From NCBI GenBank assembly GCA_002308595.1, contig DBWH01000036.1:304-8837 (forward strand): a DNA stretch of 8,534 nucleotides, read 5' to 3'. Both the position numbers and the translations under genes were made by a program. Of this stretch, positions 6,683 to 8,534 are shown in pieces; position 1 is the stretch's first letter, and every line of letters begins with the position of its first letter. Origin of the DNA: Mageeibacillus sp. UBA1243. GTDB lineage: Bacteria > Bacillota > Clostridia > UBA1212. A model generated the notes under the pieces. The model was not told the DNA's origin. It ran no database searches and saw nothing but the letters and a program-made list of their open reading frames with translations.

Positions 6683-6751
6683 AGCCGCAGCGGAGCGAGC
6701 GATGTCATCAGAACAAGACTTGATCAGTTACTGGTGACGAGCAGGCGCAGC
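6681..6751 (+). repeat. 71-base direct repeat, copy B
   Basis: Second copy of 6412-6482, offset 269 bases, one mismatch in 71. In this copy the sequence continues into another spacer (CGCAGCGACGGGAATGGAG) and a gamma-type hairpin, whereas copy A runs into the tRNA 3'-end duplicate. The boundary after base 6482/6751 is sharp. Confidence 0.9.
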
Positions 6752-6763
6752 GACGGGAATGGA

Positions 6764-6826
6764 GTCTTTTAAGTGAGGAGCGATAAACTTCTTGGAAGAC
6801 GGAATCGTCGGCGTTCGCGACGACGA
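6764..6826 (+). repeat. Gamma and delta hairpins, second copy
   Basis: GTCTTTTAAG (6764-6773) pairs with CTTGGAAGAC (6791-6800) as 10 pairs including two G-T. Compared with the copy at 6616, the second pair is T-A instead of A-T, a compensatory change. After GGAA, a stem of nine positions (6805-6813/6818-6826) with one G-A mismatch closes on a TTCG loop. These correspond in order and spacing to the gamma and delta stems of the fuller unit. Confidence 0.6.
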
Positions 6827-6861
6827 AAATAGATGCACACGCAAAAATCTTACGTTAAATA

Positions 6862-6890
6862 TTGACAAGGCCACGAACCGGTCTTATAAT
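6862..6890 (+). promoter_or_regulatory. Perfect-consensus sigma-A type promoter for the ATPase gene
   Basis: TTGACA (6862-6867), exactly 17 bases, then TATAAT (6885-6890). The predicted start is near 6897, giving a leader of about 45 bases that includes a small hairpin TGCGC/GCGCA (6907-6920) before the ribosome binding site. Confidence 0.9.
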
Positions 6891-6941
6891 ATTTGCGTAA
6901 GAAAAATGCGCAATAGCGCAATTGTCATATGGAGACATGAA

Positions 6942-8180
6942 ATGGAATTTAAGCGGGAAAGATATTTGCAACAGTTGATAGGCGGGATGGACAGTCCTCT
7001 TATCAAAGTCATTACAGGGATTCGCAGGTCGGGAAAGTCTTATCTTCTTTTTACGCTTTTTGATCGTTACCTAAAAGAGATTGGCGTTCCGGAAGATCAT
7101 ATTATCAAAATAGCGCTTGACGATATGGATAACATCCATCTTCGTGAAAAAAATGCGTTGTATAAAGGTATTAAAGAGAGGATCGTTGACGATAACAAGT
7201 ATTTTATTCTTCTTGATGAAATCCAATATGTTAACGAATTTGAAGATGTCCTCAACAGCATGCTTCACATTAAGAATGCGGATACGTATGTCACCGGCAG
7301 CAATTCTAAATTTCTTTCAAGCGATATAATTACGGAATTCAGAGGAAGAAGCGATGAAATCCGTGTATATCCGCTGACATTTAAAGAGTACTATGAGGAA
7401 TTGGGCGGGGATAAACGGGACCGGCTGGATGAGTATATGCGGTTTGGCGGTCTTCCCGTTGTTGCATTGATGAAAAACGACGAAAAGAAGATCTCTTATC
7501 TGAAAGAGGTCTGCAATAAGATCTATTTATCGGATTTGAAACAGAGACACAGAATCAAGAATCCAAAGGAATTTGACGAACTGTTTGATATCCTTGCGTC
7601 CGGCATAGGCACGTTAACAAATGCGCAAAAACTGTCAGACACATTTAAAACAGTCAATCATGCAACGGTAAGTCCCAATACGGTCAACAATTACATTGAC
7701 TATTTTATTGATGCGTTTATGATCAGCCGTGCAAGAAGATATGACGTCAAAGGAAAAAAATATATTTCCACTCCGGCGAAGTATTATTTTAGTGATATAG
7801 GTCTACGAAATGCCAGAATTGATTTTCGTCAGGTAGAACCGATACACATTATGGAGAACATTATTTTCAACGAACTTATTGCGCGTGGATATCAGGTCGA
7901 CGTTGGCGTTGTGGAAATAAATGCTCATAACAAACTCGGTCACGGAATAAAAAAACAGCTTGAGGTAGATTTCGTTGCCAACAAGGGGTATGACCGGTAC
8001 TATATTCAATCTGCATACTCTTACTATGACGAGGTGAAGAGAAAACAGGAAAGAGAGTCGTTGAGCCACATTCCCGATTCTTTCGAGAGGATCATTATTA
8101 CCGGTGATACCGGACTTCCGTATCGGGACGACAACGGCTACATGGTCGAGAATATTATTCACTTCTTGCTGAATGAATAG
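6942..8180 (+). CDS. AAA ATPase with C-terminal DUF4143-type domain
   Basis: I choose ATG 6942 (412 residues, MEFKRERYLQQLI) because GGAG at 6931-6934 sits seven bases upstream. The promoter at 6862-6890 excludes the longer frame from a TTG at 6792, and family members start just like this. The N-terminal AAA_14-type ATPase has Walker A GIRRSGKS (26-33), Walker B FILLDE (88-93) followed by IQYV, and a sensor-like TGSNSKFLSSD (118-128). The middle has a FKEYYE segment and a helical region. The C-terminal part has ENIIFNELIARGYQV and LEVDFVA...YYIQSAYSY, resembling the PD-(D/E)xK-like core of DUF4143 proteins. Cellular role is not established for this family; most are annotated only as ATP-binding proteins. 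The gene is visibly A+T-richer than its left neighbours, stands alone with its own promoter, and lies between repeats of one family, suggesting acquisition. Confidence 0.88.
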   Translation: MEFKRERYLQQLIGGMDSPLIKVITGIRRSGKSYLLFTLFDRYLKEIGVPEDHIIKIALDDMDNIHLREKNALYKGIKERIVDDNKYFILLDEIQYVNEFEDVLNSMLHIKNADTYVTGSNSKFLSSDIITEFRGRSDEIRVYPLTFKEYYEELGGDKRDRLDEYMRFGGLPVVALMKNDEKKISYLKEVCNKIYLSDLKQRHRIKNPKEFDELFDILASGIGTLTNAQKLSDTFKTVNHATVSPNTVNNYIDYFIDAFMISRARRYDVKGKKYISTPAKYYFSDIGLRNARIDFRQVEPIHIMENIIFNELIARGYQVDVGVVEINAHNKLGHGIKKQLEVDFVANKGYDRYYIQSAYSYYDEVKRKQERESLSHIPDSFERIIITGDTGLPYRDDNGYMVENIIHFLLNE

Positions 8181-8242
8181 GAAAATAGCATTTTAACTGT
8201 TGTTTCCAGGCACACAGATCAGCTGAGCCGCGTCTTTTTAGT

Positions 8243-8283
8243 ATGCACACTGTATTTACTTAGGATGTACAGTGCATCTTTTT
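8243..8283 (+). terminator. Probable intrinsic terminator of the ATPase gene
   Basis: ATGCA-(CA)-CTGTA (8243-8254) pairs with TACAGTGCAT (8268-8277), ten pairs with a two-base bulge and a 13-base loop, followed by CTTTTT. It lies about 60 bases after the stop codon. Confidence 0.65.
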
Positions 8284-8298
8284 CGAGGGGAATATATA

Positions 8299-8422
8299 GG
8301 GGACCCCGAAAATGCTTGCATTTTTGGGGAAAAGAAGCCGCAGAGACGCAAACAAAGTGGTCCAAGCGAATACAATCTTATAATGCTTGAAACACGCAGT
8401 CGGCGTCTCTTGCGGCGACGCA
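8299..8422 (+). repeat. Diverged alpha-gamma-delta unit downstream of the ATPase gene
   Basis: The order matches the unit at 6561-6682. Alpha is GGGGA then CCCCGAAAATG/CATTTTTGGGG (8304-8314/8319-8329, loop CTTG). The spacer is AAAAGAAGCCGCAGAGACGC followed by AAACAAAG. Gamma is 8357-8367/8385-8395 (9 of 11 positions pair), and delta is 8403-8409/8415-8421 (6 of 7) with loop TTGCG. Its stems differ in sequence from the other copies but keep pairing. This copy lacks the 66-base module. Confidence 0.6.
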
Positions 8423-8534
8423 TTCGTACGCTATTGAGGCTTTTCAAACACGGGTTTTAAGACTATCCATGGATCGGTGTCCTCAAGATCTTACGGCTTT
8501 TTGCCTTCTCCTTATCAGGACCGCCAATGCCAAT
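8423..8534. other. Window end, no assignable gene
   Basis: Two minus-strand frames enter from the window edge. One ends at TAG (8463-8465) after 23 codons; the other ends after 16 codons with a hydrophobic-then-basic tail (LALAVLIRRRQKAVRS). Either could be the C-terminus of a gene lying to the right, but neither is long enough to identify. Nothing else is evident. Confidence 0.4.

Noticed and set aside
6556..6723. 55-codon open frame through the repeat unit, and a 62-codon frame through the copy after the ATPase gene
   Set aside because: The aligned copies change amino acids freely while the stems keep pairing, and no start with a ribosome binding site is present; the constraint looks structural, not coding.
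6377..6830. CRISPR array
   Set aside because: Repeat units are of unequal length, adjoin without unique spacers of constant size, and no cas gene is present.
6792..6941. N-terminal extension of the ATPase from a TTG at 6792
   Set aside because: It would place the perfect TTGACA/TATAAT promoter and a repeat hairpin inside the coding region, and the ATG at 6942 has a well-spaced ribosome binding site.

Overview
The window most resembles chromosomal DNA of a Clostridia-type Bacillota, possibly an uncultured gut member. This is an inference from strong AGGAGG-type ribosome binding sites, TTGACA/TATAAT promoters, a tRNA gene with encoded CCA, a TmcAL protein and a BMP-type nucleoside ABC transporter. 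No gene here fixes a genus.

Bases 1-4693 hold a rightward transport cluster. It starts with the 3' part of a BMP-family substrate-binding lipoprotein gene. Next comes a 250-base intergenic region packed with hairpins. Three tightly coupled genes follow: a double-NBD ATPase and two permeases, organised like Bacillus subtilis NupNOPQ. Together they would make one importer, probably for purine nucleosides. The start of the binding-protein gene, and therefore its signal peptide, lies outside the window. A strong hairpin with A and T tracts on its two sides at 4733-4786 ends this operon and also the convergent gene on the minus strand.

Bases 4815-6029 (minus) encode TmcAL, the tRNA(Met) cytidine acetate ligase. 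A candidate promoter at 6064-6092 lies upstream. A divergent extended -10 promoter at 6138-6166 drives tRNA-Ala(CGC) at 6230-6305, which has the G3:U70 identity pair.

Bases 6306-6830 have no convincing gene and are the most unusual part. They hold a 15-bp hairpin right after the tRNA, an inverted 15-base copy of the tRNA T-arm, a direct 17-base copy of the tRNA 3' end (attachment-site-like), and a mosaic of stem-loop modules joined by a GGAG-CGCAGCG spacer. One 66-base module is present twice without a difference. Three other stems recur in copies whose sequences differ while pairing is kept by compensatory changes, which points to a structured RNA or a hairpin-forming DNA repeat rather than a protein gene.

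A perfect-consensus promoter at 6862-6890 then starts an A+T-richer gene (6942-8180) for an AAA/DUF4143-type ATPase of unknown cell role. It ends at a probable terminator (8243-8283), followed by a further diverged copy of the stem-loop family (8299-8422). The ATPase gene is thus bracketed by the same repeat family next to a tRNA, which fits an acquired segment. The last ~110 bases show no assignable gene.
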